A DNA stretch of 64,000 nucleotides from Amycolatopsis mongoliensis (GTDB lineage Bacteria; Actinomycetota; Actinomycetes; Mycobacteriales; Pseudonocardiaceae): the NCBI RefSeq assembly GCF_030285665.1, contig NZ_CP127295.1:8246001-8310000 (forward strand). Direction: 5' to 3'. How positions within the stretch are numbered: position 1 is the stretch's first letter; each line of letters opens with the position of its first letter. Positions 1 to 10,894 of the stretch are shown one piece after another. Position numbers and translations under genes: made by a program. Under the pieces are notes generated by a model. That model worked only from the letters and a program-made list of their open reading frames with translations, searched no databases and was not told the DNA's origin.

Positions 1-1155
1 CTGGTTGGCCTGCCCACCGCAGGACCACAGGATGATCTTCGTGCCGTTGGCCGTGCCGCGGCCGGAGGCGTCCAGGCAGAGGTTCGACTGCACGCCGGTG
101 ATCGTGTTCGCGTTAACATTCCACTGCTGGTTGGGCTGGCCGGTACAGTCCCAGATGATCACCGGCGTCCCGTTGGCCGTTCCCCGGCCGGACGCGTCCA
201 GGCACTTGTTCCCGTACACCGTCAGCTGCTTGCCCGCGGTGTAGGTCCACGTCTGGTTCGCCTGGCCCGTCACGCAGTCCCGCAACTGCACCTGCGTCCC
301 GTTCGCCGTCGAGGCGTTCGGCACCTCCACGCACCGGCCCGACTGCGCGCCCACGAGCTGCTTGCCCGACGGCGGCGGCGTGGTGGTCACCGAGCAGTCG
401 GCGGGGGCCGCCCCGGCCGCGGTCCGGATCCCGCCCAGCAGCAGGTGCAGGAAGTTCGGTTCGCTGAAGCTCTCGATGGTGTGGCCCATGCCGGTGTACC
501 AGGCACGGCCGCCGTCGAAGTCGTGGCACCACGTGGTGGGGTGGTCCGCGCCCATCGTGGCACCCGTGTAGCTCGATTCGTCCACAGTGGTCAGGACGTG
601 GACCGACGAGCGCGGGTTCGTCCGGAAGTCGTACCACTCGTCGTAACGGGTGTACTGGGCCGGCAACCCCTGCGTGGACGGGTGGTCCGGGTCTTCGACC
701 TTCACGAGGGCGTTCTGCTGCGCGGGGTGCTGCTTGAAGTAGGCCCCGACGAGCTGGCCGTACCAGGCCCAGTCGTACCCGCTGTCGGACGCCGCGTGGA
801 TGCCGGCGAACCCGCCGCCGTGCTCGATGTACCGCCGGAAGGCGTCCTTCCCCGCCTGCGTGCCGACCGGGTCGCCGGTCGTGGACAGGAAGACCACGGC
901 GGCGTACGGGGCCAGGCCGGCGTCGGTGAACACCGTGTCGTCCTCGGTGGTGTCCACCGCGAAGTCGTTCTGCTGGCCCAGCTGCCGGATCGCGGCGATA
1001 CCGGCGGGGATGGAGTCGTGCCGGAAGCCGGTGGTCTTGGAGAACACCAGGACCTTGAAGGCCGCCGCGGGCGCGGCGGCCACGGGTGTCGCAAGCCCCA
1101 CGACCACAGCGGCGAGCAGGACAACCGCGCGGAGAGTACGAGACAGCGTCGTCAC
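1..1155 (-). CDS. Secreted ThuA-domain protein with ricin-type lectin domain (3' end outside window)
   Basis: The GTG at 1155 follows a good ribosome site (GAAGAGGAGT). Residues 1-30 form a signal peptide ending in an Ala-rich stretch. Next comes a ThuA-like glutamine-amidotransferase fold (about 33-240; FKVLVFSKTTGFRHDSI start, GGGFAGIHAASD, YTGMGHT). A Pro/Thr-rich linker leads into a ricin beta-trefoil with QTW and QQW repeats; the third repeat is cut by the window edge. ThuA domains occur in trehalose and other sugar utilisation systems, but the reaction is not established here. The lectin domain suggests it binds polysaccharide outside the cell. It probably belongs with the two lectin-tagged hydrolases at 2.4-5.9 kb. 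Confidence 0.88.
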   Translation of the reverse strand, partial: MTTLSRTLRAVVLLAAVVVGLATPVAAAPAAAFKVLVFSKTTGFRHDSIPAGIAAIRQLGQQNDFAVDTTEDDTVFTDAGLAPYAAVVFLSTTGDPVGTQAGKDAFRRYIEHGGGFAGIHAASDSGYDWAWYGQLVGAYFKQHPAQQNALVKVEDPDHPSTQGLPAQYTRYDEWYDFRTNPRSSVHVLTTVDESSYTGATMGADHPTTWCHDFDGGRAWYTGMGHTIESFSEPNFLHLLLGGIRTAAGAAPADCSVTTTPPPSGKQLVGAQSGRCVEVPNASTANGTQVQLRDCVTGQANQTWTYTAGKQLTVYGNKCLDASGRGTANGTPVIIWDCTGQPNQQWNVNANTITGVQSNLCLDASGRGTANGTKIILWSCGGQANQ

Positions 1156-1276
1156 GGGTACTCCTCTTCAGGAGTGGAAGGAGCGCACGGGATGCGCGCT
1201 CCGAAATCGCTCGGTTACCGAACAGAACGGGCTAGAGCCAAGATAGGAGTGGTCGGCGGCAAAGGTCAATGCGCGG

Positions 1277-1286
1277 TGAAACTTAC
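1277..1286 (-). promoter_or_regulatory. Decamer shared by two minus-strand promoter regions
   Basis: The decamer GTAAGTTTCA (minus strand) lies 122 bp upstream of the ThuA-ricin gene. The same ten bases recur at 2217-2226, 44 bp upstream of the GntR gene. It may be a regulator or sigma site common to both genes; ten bases is weak evidence. Confidence 0.25.
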
Positions 1287-1341
1287 CCACCCGCAACGGA
1301 TCGAGCCCGCTCCCGGCTCACCTCGGTCCACAAAGGAATGC

Positions 1342-1390
1342 GCGCAGGAGTGCGTACCCGGAGCCGGGCTCCGGGTACGCACTCCTGCGC
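1342..1390. terminator. Perfect 23-bp hairpin, probable bidirectional terminator
   Basis: Two perfectly complementary 23-bp arms (1342-1364 and 1368-1390) flank a 3-base loop (CGG). The right arm abuts the GntR stop codon at 1391-1393, so the hairpin is placed to end gntR transcription and insulate the ThuA-ricin gene downstream of it. There is no U-tract, as is common for high-GC actinomycete terminators. Confidence 0.75.
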
Positions 1391-2173
1391 TCACTGGTCG
1401 AAGAGCCGCCGCTGGATCTCCCGCCGGTAGTCCTCCAGGGTGTTGTCGAGGTGGGTGGCGGCCGCCCGGGCTGCCTCCTCCGGGTCGCCGTCACGGATCG
1501 CCCGGTAGATGGCGGAGTGCTCTTCGACCGCGTCCGACGCGTGCCCGCCGACCGCGCCGGACATCCCGATGATGTTCGTCTGGCGTTGCAGGCGGCGGGC
1601 TTCACGCACGGCCGCGACGAGGAACTGGTTGTGGGACGCGGTGGCGATGGAGAGGTGGAAGTCGTCGTCGCCGCGGTCGAACACCGCGCTCTGCCCGGTC
1701 AGGTGACCGTGCCGGCACGTCTCGGCGGCGGCCTCGATCGCGCGCAGCTCGGCCGGGGTGGCGTTCGCCGCAGCGAGCCGGGAGGCCGCCGTCTCCTGCA
1801 CCCGGCGGAACTCGAAGAGCATGTAGACGTGGTCGAGGTCGGCGGGCAGGAAAGAGCCGCCCCACCGGGAAGAGCCGAGCATGCCCTCGTCGTCGGACAC
1901 ATACAGCCCACGCCCCTTGTGCGCTCGCACCCGGCCGATCGCCGAGAGGATCTTGACGGCCTCCCGCACCACGGTCCGGCTGGTTCCCATCCGCGCCGCC
2001 AGCTCGACCTCGGTCGGCATCCGGTCACCGGGCCGCAGCTCCAGCTCGGCGATCAGGTGCAGGATCTGCTCGGCCACCACTTCGTAGCCGGGCCGGTACG
2101 GCGCAGGCGGTGCGAGTTCCTCGTCACTGGTCACCCGATGAGTATGACTCAGTGGGCGTCGGCCAGTGACCAT
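1391..2173 (-). CDS. GntR-family transcriptional regulator, FadR/FCD subfamily
   Basis: This 260-residue regulator has an N-terminal winged helix (about 45-110; PTEVELAARMGTSRTVVREA) and a helical FCD ligand domain. Such proteins usually bind sugar acids or carboxylates and repress nearby genes. The ATG at 2173 follows a strong GGGGAGG site. A GTG at 2134 would remove 13 residues and would place a palindrome (2139-2151) just upstream of the start, so the start is uncertain. It lies among secreted carbohydrate-active genes and is divergent from the beta-helix gene, which has a matching site in its leader. It is a plausible local regulator of sugar-polymer use. Confidence 0.88.
   Translation of the reverse strand: MVTGRRPLSHTHRVTSDEELAPPAPYRPGYEVVAEQILHLIAELELRPGDRMPTEVELAARMGTSRTVVREAVKILSAIGRVRAHKGRGLYVSDDEGMLGSSRWGGSFLPADLDHVYMLFEFRRVQETAASRLAAANATPAELRAIEAAAETCRHGHLTGQSAVFDRGDDDFHLSIATASHNQFLVAAVREARRLQRQTNIIGMSGAVGGHASDAVEEHSAIYRAIRDGDPEEAARAAATHLDNTLEDYRREIQRRLFDQ
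2139..2151. promoter_or_regulatory. Putative GntR (FCD) operator, site 1
   Basis: TGAGTATGACTCA is a perfect 5+3+5 inverted repeat; on the minus strand it reads TGAGTCATACTCA, containing the GT-N3-AC core typical of FadR-subfamily operators. It overlaps the 5' end of the GntR gene (or sits just upstream if GTG 2134 is the start), suggesting autoregulation. Confidence 0.5.
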
Positions 2174-2307
2174 ACCTCGCCTCCCCGCCACCCGGTCAAC
2201 ACCGGCGCGGCCGGAATGAAACTTACATGCATTCCCGCAGTTGAACCCGTCGAACGGGGGCGAGGCGCCCGCCCGCCCCTTGACGCTGGGCGGTACCTGC
2301 CCTCGTA

Positions 2308-2320
2308 TGAGTCGTACACA
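2308..2320. promoter_or_regulatory. Putative GntR (FCD) operator, site 2
   Basis: TGAGTCGTACACA matches the minus-strand form of site 1 at 11 of 13 positions and keeps the GT-N3-AC core. It lies 84 bp upstream of the beta-helix/ricin gene, so the same regulator may control both divergent genes. Confidence 0.4.
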
Positions 2321-2403
2321 TACTTCCCCGGTTCTCCTGCCCCGGCCGGCGTGCGGGTGCCGAAGCGACCGTCGTCGAGCCCCAACCCGGAGAGGTACCC
2401 GCC

Positions 2404-5872
<3,469 letters not shown>

Positions 5873-5883
5873 AGGGAGCGACC

Positions 5884-6117
5884 ATGGCCCGAGTGCTGGT
5901 CCTGACCGGCGACGCCGCCGAGGAACTCGACACGATGTACCCGATCTTCCGTCTGCGCGAAAGCGGCCACGAGGCGGTCGTGGCCGCCCCCGCGACGCTA
6001 TCGGCCGGCAGGCGCGAGGCCCGCCTCCGGCAACCACGCGAGCGGCCGGCGGCTGCCCCTCGGACGGCGACTGAATCCACCATCTGCCACGAAGCGACGC
6101 ATAAGATTCCTGGATGA
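5884..6117 (+). pseudogene. Truncated DJ-1/PfpI-family gene
   Basis: A well-placed ATG 11 bp after the esterase stop (GGGAGCGACC upstream) opens a 77-codon frame. About 38 residues (MARVLVLTGDAAEELDTMY onward to AVVAAPA) look like a DJ-1/PfpI amidotransferase-fold N-terminus. After about 6003 the match stops and the rest is compositionally unlike the family. The cysteine nucleophile region is missing from its usual place; a short TICH near 6085 may be a remnant, which would imply an internal deletion. The fragment cannot make a functional fold. The remaining 90 bp to 6207 show no gene. Confidence 0.6.
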
Positions 6118-6207
6118 CATTCCACCGAGCATGGTGCCAAGCCGGGCAACTGCCGCCCACTGCACTGGGCCGCAAGCGTCCACCCAGCCCAGACGTCCCA
6201 GGTGGAC

Positions 6208-7056
6208 TCATGCACGCCCGAACGCCAGCGTGCACGGCCGCAGCGGGACCGCCTCCGGTGTCAGTCCGCGAACACCTACCGGCGGGCCGGACGGACCGAA
6301 CCACACCGCGTTGCCGTACAAGTCGAACAAGCTGTCGACCATGGTCTGCCATCGTTCGCGGTCGGCGGCGGTGGCCATGAGATTCCCGTTGACTTCGAGC
6401 GTCAGCAGCGGCCGCCGGGTCCGAAGCAGGTCGAGTGAACCGCTGACGAATTCCGGTTCGAAGCCCTCGATGTCCACCTTGATCACGTCGGGCACGCCGT
6501 GCTCGGCCGTGCACAGGTCGCCCGTCGTGACGGCTACCTCGAGAGAGCCACCGCCGTCGCGAAGCAGATGGGAGCAGCCGGCTCCCTCGGCCACCAGGAC
6601 CATGGACCTGCGCTCGGCCTTGTCGGCCAGTGCGACCTCCACCAGCTCCACGTTGCCGAGCCCGTTGCGGTCGACATTCGCGCGCAGGCGCTTCATCGTG
6701 GCCGGGATCGGCTCGAAGGCCACGACCCGACCAGCGCGTTTGGCCATCAGGACGGTGTGGATCCCGACGTTGGCACCGACGTCCCACACCACGTCGGTCG
6801 CCTTGATCCGCGGGAGCAGCCAATCCAGCTCGCGTTCTTCGAAACCGCCTGCTCGCACGAAGGGATAGAGGCTGAGGTCGTGGCCGATCACGAAGTCGCT
6901 GCCACGGAAACGTACTGGCCGCTCCCAAGCACGCCTGAACCTGATCCGATTCAAGGCTGCGTAAGCACTTCCGATTAGCCGGCTCTCCGCCAGCGGCGTC
7001 CGGACGACGAAATTCCGCAGATTGCGTTCGATTCCCACGGTCGATGTTCCCCCCAT
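6208..7056 (-). CDS. FkbM-family SAM-dependent methyltransferase
   Basis: This 282-residue protein has the FkbM fold. The SAM-binding motif I is VVWDVGANVGIHT, motif II is AFEPIP, and DVIKVDIEGFEPEFV is the family signature. FkbM enzymes O-methylate hydroxyl groups on polyketides, sugars and glycans. No biosynthetic cluster surrounds this gene, so the substrate is unknown; a cell-surface glycan is possible. The ATG at 7056 gives family-like length; longer upstream extensions (to 7182) overlap the divergent gene's promoter and are unlikely. It is divergent from the ABM-domain gene at 7173. Confidence 0.85.
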   Translation of the reverse strand: MGGTSTVGIERNLRNFVVRTPLAESRLIGSAYAALNRIRFRRAWERPVRFRGSDFVIGHDLSLYPFVRAGGFEERELDWLLPRIKATDVVWDVGANVGIHTVLMAKRAGRVVAFEPIPATMKRLRANVDRNGLGNVELVEVALADKAERRSMVLVAEGAGCSHLLRDGGGSLEVAVTTGDLCTAEHGVPDVIKVDIEGFEPEFVSGSLDLLRTRRPLLTLEVNGNLMATAADRERWQTMVDSLFDLYGNAVWFGPSGPPVGVRGLTPEAVPLRPCTLAFGRA

Positions 7057-7172
7057 CGTTCCAGCGCAGCCCGACAAGGTTATTGCATCGGCCACGATCA
7101 GGGAAGTGGACGAGAATGACCTGATAAAGTCGAAAGCCTGCTTCTCCCGACACGAACGACCGCAGGAGAGAG

Positions 7173-7487
7173 ATGTTCGCACTTGTCGTCCGGTTCGACC
7201 TCCACGACGAGGCGCGCGCCGCGGAGTTCGACCTGCTGGTCGAAGAGACCGGCCGAGGCATCGCCGAACACGAACCCGGGACTCTCGTCTACGCCACCCA
7301 TCGCGTCACCGACGCACCTCTCGCCCGCGTCTTCTACGAGGTCTACCGGGACCGGGAAGCCTTCGACGCCCATGAGTGCCAACCGCACACGCGCCACTTC
7401 CTCGCCGAACGGGACAAGTACGTGAAGACGACGCGCGTCGAATTCATGACCCCCGCCACGGCCAAGGGACTGCCCGCCGACGGCTGA
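7173..7487 (+). CDS. Antibiotic biosynthesis monooxygenase (ABM) domain protein
   Basis: This 104-residue single-domain protein has a strong AGGAGAG site. It shows the ferredoxin-like ABM fold (FALVVRFDLHD, PGTLVYATHRV, FYEVYRDREAFDAHE, HTRHFL). Members are cofactor-free quinol monooxygenases, YgiN-like proteins or small stress proteins, usually dimeric. No partner gene is evident, so a housekeeping or redox role is as likely as one in secondary metabolism. Confidence 0.88.
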   Translation: MFALVVRFDLHDEARAAEFDLLVEETGRGIAEHEPGTLVYATHRVTDAPLARVFYEVYRDREAFDAHECQPHTRHFLAERDKYVKTTRVEFMTPATAKGLPADG

Positions 7488-7595
7488 TGCCGAAAGTGGC
7501 CCACCCCGATCAGGGGCAATTCCCCACACGATCGCGTGACCCCGCGAGTCGGAACAGCCGGACTCCGCCCACCGGTCCCCAAAGTACCTCCGGTG

Positions 7596-7985
7596 ATGAA
7601 CAACTCGATGGACGACGCCGGGTGCTGCCTGCTGTCGGTGGCCTGGAACATCGCCCCGCTGACCGAAGGGCGAGCGGACTCCCGGCGCGGTGAGATCCGG
7701 CGCACGGTCGAGTCGGTGTGCCGCACCGCCGGGCACGGCGCCCGTGACTGGGCCGCGCGGAACGGGGCCGGCACCGAGGCCGAGTACCGGCCGTTCCTGC
7801 AGCTCGCCGATGTTGCCTACGAGATCGCCACGTTGCTGCTGCTGGTCGAGGACTTCCTGGTGCCCGACCTGGAACGCGAGCACCGCCGCTGGGCCGAGAT
7901 CGAAGAGCTGAAGTCGCGGTTGACGGAGCTCGCCGAGTGGACGTCGGCGTTCTTGAGCTTGTCAGGGTCCGCCTTACGCGCGTAA
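7596..7985 (+). CDS. Hypothetical protein
   Basis: This 129-residue protein matches no family I recognise. It is mostly helical, with a hydrophobic stretch near the middle (YEIATLLLLVEDFLV) and a charged, possibly coiled C-terminus (EREHRRWAEIEELKSRL). The ATG at 7596 is chosen over 7536 and 7608 on position; none has a strong ribosome site. Its TAA stop lies inside the 42-bp dyad that precedes the zinc-finger/HTH gene, 26 bp downstream. Confidence 0.6.
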   Translation: MNNSMDDAGCCLLSVAWNIAPLTEGRADSRRGEIRRTVESVCRTAGHGARDWAARNGAGTEAEYRPFLQLADVAYEIATLLLLVEDFLVPDLEREHRRWAEIEELKSRLTELAEWTSAFLSLSGSALRA

Positions 7986-8000
7986 GGTTCGTCCTGACAA
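7959..8000. promoter_or_regulatory. Nested 42-bp dyad upstream of the zinc-finger/HTH gene
   Basis: An inner perfect palindrome CCTTACGCGCGTAAGG (7972-7987) is framed concentrically by outer arms TTGTCAGG (7959-7966) and CCTGACAA (7993-8000). The ribosome site AAAGGAGG begins at 7999, so the dyad touches the translation start region. It could be a double operator for a dimeric repressor (autoregulation by the HTH protein is an obvious possibility) or an mRNA hairpin controlling translation. Confidence 0.5.
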
Positions 8001-8011
8001 AGGAGGTCGGG

Positions 8012-8368
8012 ATGGCGAACGCGGTGATCGCACGTTGTTCGTTCTGCGCCAAGCCCAACACCGAAGTGGACACGCTCGTCGGCGGTCCTGGGGTGTTCAT
8101 CTGCGACGGGTGCGTGCAGCTGTGCGTGTCGGTGATCGACGGCAAGCCGGCGGACGCGCCGCTCATCGCGCCGTGGGAGCACGATCTTCCGCTCGAGCAG
8201 GTGCTGCAGAACCTCGGCCCGGTCGCGGCCGCGACCACGCAGGTGCAGCAGAACCTGGCCGCCTGGGTCGGCAAGGCGCGCACCCTGGGCGGCACGTGGG
8301 CGCAGATCGGCGATGCGCTGGGGATGACCCGCCAATCGGCGTGGGAGCGCTTCGCCAGTGAGACTTAA
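8012..8368 (+). CDS. ClpX-type C4 zinc finger plus helix-turn-helix protein
   Basis: This 118-residue protein has an ideal AAAGGAGG site. The N-terminal zinc finger (CSFC-x18-22-CDGC, about residues 9-38) is of the type that begins the ClpX chaperone. The C-terminal third (GGTWAQIGDALGMTRQSAWERF) is a helix-turn-helix common in actinobacterial small regulators. There is no AAA+ domain. It is probably a DNA-binding regulator using the zinc finger for dimerisation or partner binding. Its stop overlaps that of the convergent methyltransferase. Confidence 0.82.
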   Translation: MANAVIARCSFCAKPNTEVDTLVGGPGVFICDGCVQLCVSVIDGKPADAPLIAPWEHDLPLEQVLQNLGPVAAATTQVQQNLAAWVGKARTLGGTWAQIGDALGMTRQSAWERFASET

Positions 8369-9168
8369 GGCTTGACGCCCACGCCGGCGTAGAGGCCGTC
8401 GTCTTCGGGGTCGACGACGGCGGCGAGGCGGTCCGGCCGCCAGTTCGCGGAGGTGGTCAGCCCGGGTTCGACGAGTTCGAAGCCGTCGAAGAGGGCGAGC
8501 ACCTCGTCGCGCGAGCGCGGGTAGATGTGGTCCTGCGTCGACCTCATCGTCTCGGCGATCTTGGGGTCGCGCAGGACGGCGAAGTCGTTGGTGAGGTGGG
8601 TGAGCGCGAAGTGGCTGCCGGGCGCGAGCGCGTCCCGGTAGGCCCCGAAGACACCCCGGACGTCCGGCAGGTAGTGGCCGAGGGTGATGGCGAGCAGCCC
8701 GACGGGTTCGTCGAGGTCGAGCAGATCCTTGACGGGCCCGGAGCTGAGCACGGCTTCGATGTCGGTGGCATCGGCCTCGAAGGCCTCGGCGTTCGGGTTG
8801 TCCTTGAGCAGCATGAGACTGTGCGCGACGGCGACGGGCTCGTAGTCGACGTAGACGACCCTGGCGCCGGGATCCACTGCCTGGGCGACTTCGTGCACGT
8901 TGCCGACGGTCGGGATCCCGGAGCCGAGGTCGAGGAACTGCCGGATGCCCTGGTCGAGCATGAACCGCACGACTCGGCGGAGGAAGGCCCGGTTCCGCCT
9001 GGCGATGGTGGCGACCTGGGGTTGAATGGCCTCGAGTTTCTGGGCGACGGCCCGATCGGCGGCGAGGTTGTGGGCCCCGCCGAGCAGGTAGTCGTAGATG
9101 CGGGCGGCGCTGGGCCGGGAAAGGTCGGCCCCGGGCGGGATCCAGTCCACGTCTTCCTGGTCGGTCAT
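8365..9168 (-). CDS. SAM-dependent methyltransferase, DUF574 (Methyltransf_19) family
   Basis: This 267-residue actinobacterial methyltransferase has the family N-terminus (PSAARIYDYLLGGAHNLAADR), SAM motif I (FLDLGSGIPT), the acidic residue after strand 2 (VVYVDYEP) and the downstream ITLGHYLPD. Genomes of streptomycetes and relatives carry dozens of these paralogues, often near regulators; substrates are largely unknown. It stands alone here, convergent with the zinc-finger/HTH gene (stops overlap by 2 bp). Confidence 0.92.
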   Translation of the reverse strand: MTDQEDVDWIPPGADLSRPSAARIYDYLLGGAHNLAADRAVAQKLEAIQPQVATIARRNRAFLRRVVRFMLDQGIRQFLDLGSGIPTVGNVHEVAQAVDPGARVVYVDYEPVAVAHSLMLLKDNPNAEAFEADATDIEAVLSSGPVKDLLDLDEPVGLLAITLGHYLPDVRGVFGAYRDALAPGSHFALTHLTNDFAVLRDPKIAETMRSTQDHIYPRSRDEVLALFDGFELVEPGLTTSANWRPDRLAAVVDPEDDGLYAGVGVKP

Positions 9169-9232
9169 CGCTTCCCCCTCGAATCGGCTCGGACCACTTT
9201 AGCGGGCCGCGGCGACGCGCGAGGGGGGAAAC

Positions 9233-10477
9233 CTACTTGCGCGCGGAGCCGGCCAGCATCGGCAGGGACACGAAGTCCGCCAAGGCCTGCTGACCCGCCG
9301 CGTTCGCGTGGATTCCGTCGCCGTTGTCGTAGGCCGGGAGGATGGTGTTCGGCTTCAGCGGGTCCTTCAGCACCTGGTCGAAGTCCACCACGCCGGAACA
9401 CTCGCCGCCGCACGCGGACCAGCGGGATACGTACAGGCCGATCTCGTGCCGGGCCAGGTTCGCGGCGTCGCTGTACCCCGGGCGGGGCGTGCTCGGCGTG
9501 ACGTAAACGGCGATGCCCGCCGCGCGCAGCCGCTCGAACACCGCGCGGTAGCTGGAAAGGATCGCCGCCGCGTCGCAGCCGTACGCGAGGTCGTTCGTCC
9601 CATAGTAGTAGATCACCGACGTCACGCCGTGCAGCGCCAGGACATCGCGGTCGAGGCGGCTCGAAGCGTCCAGGCCCGCGACCGACGGCGGCATGCCCGG
9701 GCACGAAGGAGCGCTGGTCGTGCCCGAGACGCCGGCGTTGGCCACCGCCAGCTGGGCCGAAGCGGGCGACTCCGCGACGATCCGCCGCGCCAGGTCGTCG
9801 GCCCAGCGCCGGTCCGCGCCGAGCTGGGTGCAGCCGGGGCCGCAGTTGGTGCTGCCGATGCCGTCGACGACCGAGCTGCCGAACGGGACGACCGTGCCCT
9901 TCAGCGAAAGGTTGTGCACGTCGACGGCGCTGACGACGTACGTCGAGCCGACCGTGGTGGTGAAAGCGCCACCGGAGACATCGGCCGTGTGGTCGCCCGA
10001 GCCCGGCGCGCTCAGGTAGTTGTCCCGCAGCGCCGCGCCGTGGCGGCCGGGAGTGGCCGCGCCCGCCACGAACATGCTCACCGCGAGGTTCGTGTCCGGG
10101 CGGGTCGCCAGCCGGGTTTCGTCGCTCCAGACGTCGCCGCCCACCGGGATCGTGACGGCGGACCGGCCGGCGAAGGTCAGGTCGCGCGCTCCGGAGACGC
10201 CGGCGCCGCCCGTGCTGAGGCCGGCCGTGGCGTGCCCGATGGTCAGCGGACCGGTACCGAAGGTGTTCTGCAGCCGGACGCGCACGGCGTCGCCGCCCTG
10301 GCTCAGGTGGGTGATCATCCGCAGCGACTGACCGGACACGGGTGCGTCCGCGTGCCCGTCCTGCGACTGCGCCCACGAGGTGAACCAGGCGTGTCCCGCC
10401 CCGTCCGCACCGGGCGCGGAGGCGACCACGAGTGCGGAAACCGTGGCGAGAACGGCGATTCGGTGGGCTGCTCGCAC
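9233..10477 (-). CDS. Secreted SGNH/GDSL hydrolase
   Basis: This 414-residue protein has a signal peptide (1-26). A beta-sandwich-like N-terminal region (about 27-190) precedes an SGNH domain (about 195-410). The nucleophile block reads FGSSVVDG rather than GDSITDG, so the Asp before Ser is replaced while Ser is kept. GTND (block III) and DGIHAN (catalytic Asp/His) are intact. It resembles actinobacterial secreted GDSL lipases/esterases with a jelly-roll N-terminus. The substrate is unknown, perhaps a polysaccharide or lipid ester. It is divergent from the small membrane protein at 10619. Confidence 0.88.
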   Translation of the reverse strand: MRAAHRIAVLATVSALVVASAPGADGAGHAWFTSWAQSQDGHADAPVSGQSLRMITHLSQGGDAVRVRLQNTFGTGPLTIGHATAGLSTGGAGVSGARDLTFAGRSAVTIPVGGDVWSDETRLATRPDTNLAVSMFVAGAATPGRHGAALRDNYLSAPGSGDHTADVSGGAFTTTVGSTYVVSAVDVHNLSLKGTVVPFGSSVVDGIGSTNCGPGCTQLGADRRWADDLARRIVAESPASAQLAVANAGVSGTTSAPSCPGMPPSVAGLDASSRLDRDVLALHGVTSVIYYYGTNDLAYGCDAAAILSSYRAVFERLRAAGIAVYVTPSTPRPGYSDAANLARHEIGLYVSRWSACGGECSGVVDFDQVLKDPLKPNTILPAYDNGDGIHANAAGQQALADFVSLPMLAGSARK

Positions 10478-10618
10478 GGTGCCTCCTGGTCCACAAAGGA
10501 CTTCGTGGCGACGTCGGCGTCACCACTCTCCGACCGATCGTAGGGAGCCGATCACGGAAGCGGCAAGCAGCTTGTCCGATCTTGTCAGCGACCGGGTTTT
10601 CGAGTTCGATGAGAAGCC

Positions 10619-10894
10619 ATGACGCTGCGAGGCCTGCCACGACCGGGCGGAACCGAGCCCCGGCTCTTCGGTGAACCGTACGAGACGCCGGACGGCACGA
10701 CGGTGATCACCGTGACCAGCCCGCCTGGGGTCTTCGCGATCCGCGAGGGCCAGGCCAAGTGGGAGCCGGCGGTCGACGCGACGCGCGTCGTCGTGCTCGC
10801 CGTCGGCACCGGCCTGGTGGCGGCGACCCTCGGCACGCTCGCCGTGCTGCGCCGGCCGCCTTGGCCGGACCTGGCGGGCCGCTGGGAGCGCTAA
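10619..10894 (+). CDS. Small hypothetical single-pass membrane protein
   Basis: This 91-residue protein has an N-terminal soluble stretch (FGEPYETPDGTTVITVTSPPGVFAIREG), a single transmembrane helix (about 56-78) and a short basic tail. No family is recognised. Its TAA overlaps the TAG of the convergent lysozyme gene (CTAA at 10891-10894). Confidence 0.6.
   Translation: MTLRGLPRPGGTEPRLFGEPYETPDGTTVITVTSPPGVFAIREGQAKWEPAVDATRVVVLAVGTGLVAATLGTLAVLRRPPWPDLAGRWER

Noticed and set aside
7022..7182. Longer N-terminus for the FkbM methyltransferase (start 7182)
   Set aside because: It would overlap the start of the divergent ABM gene and adds residues unlike the family.
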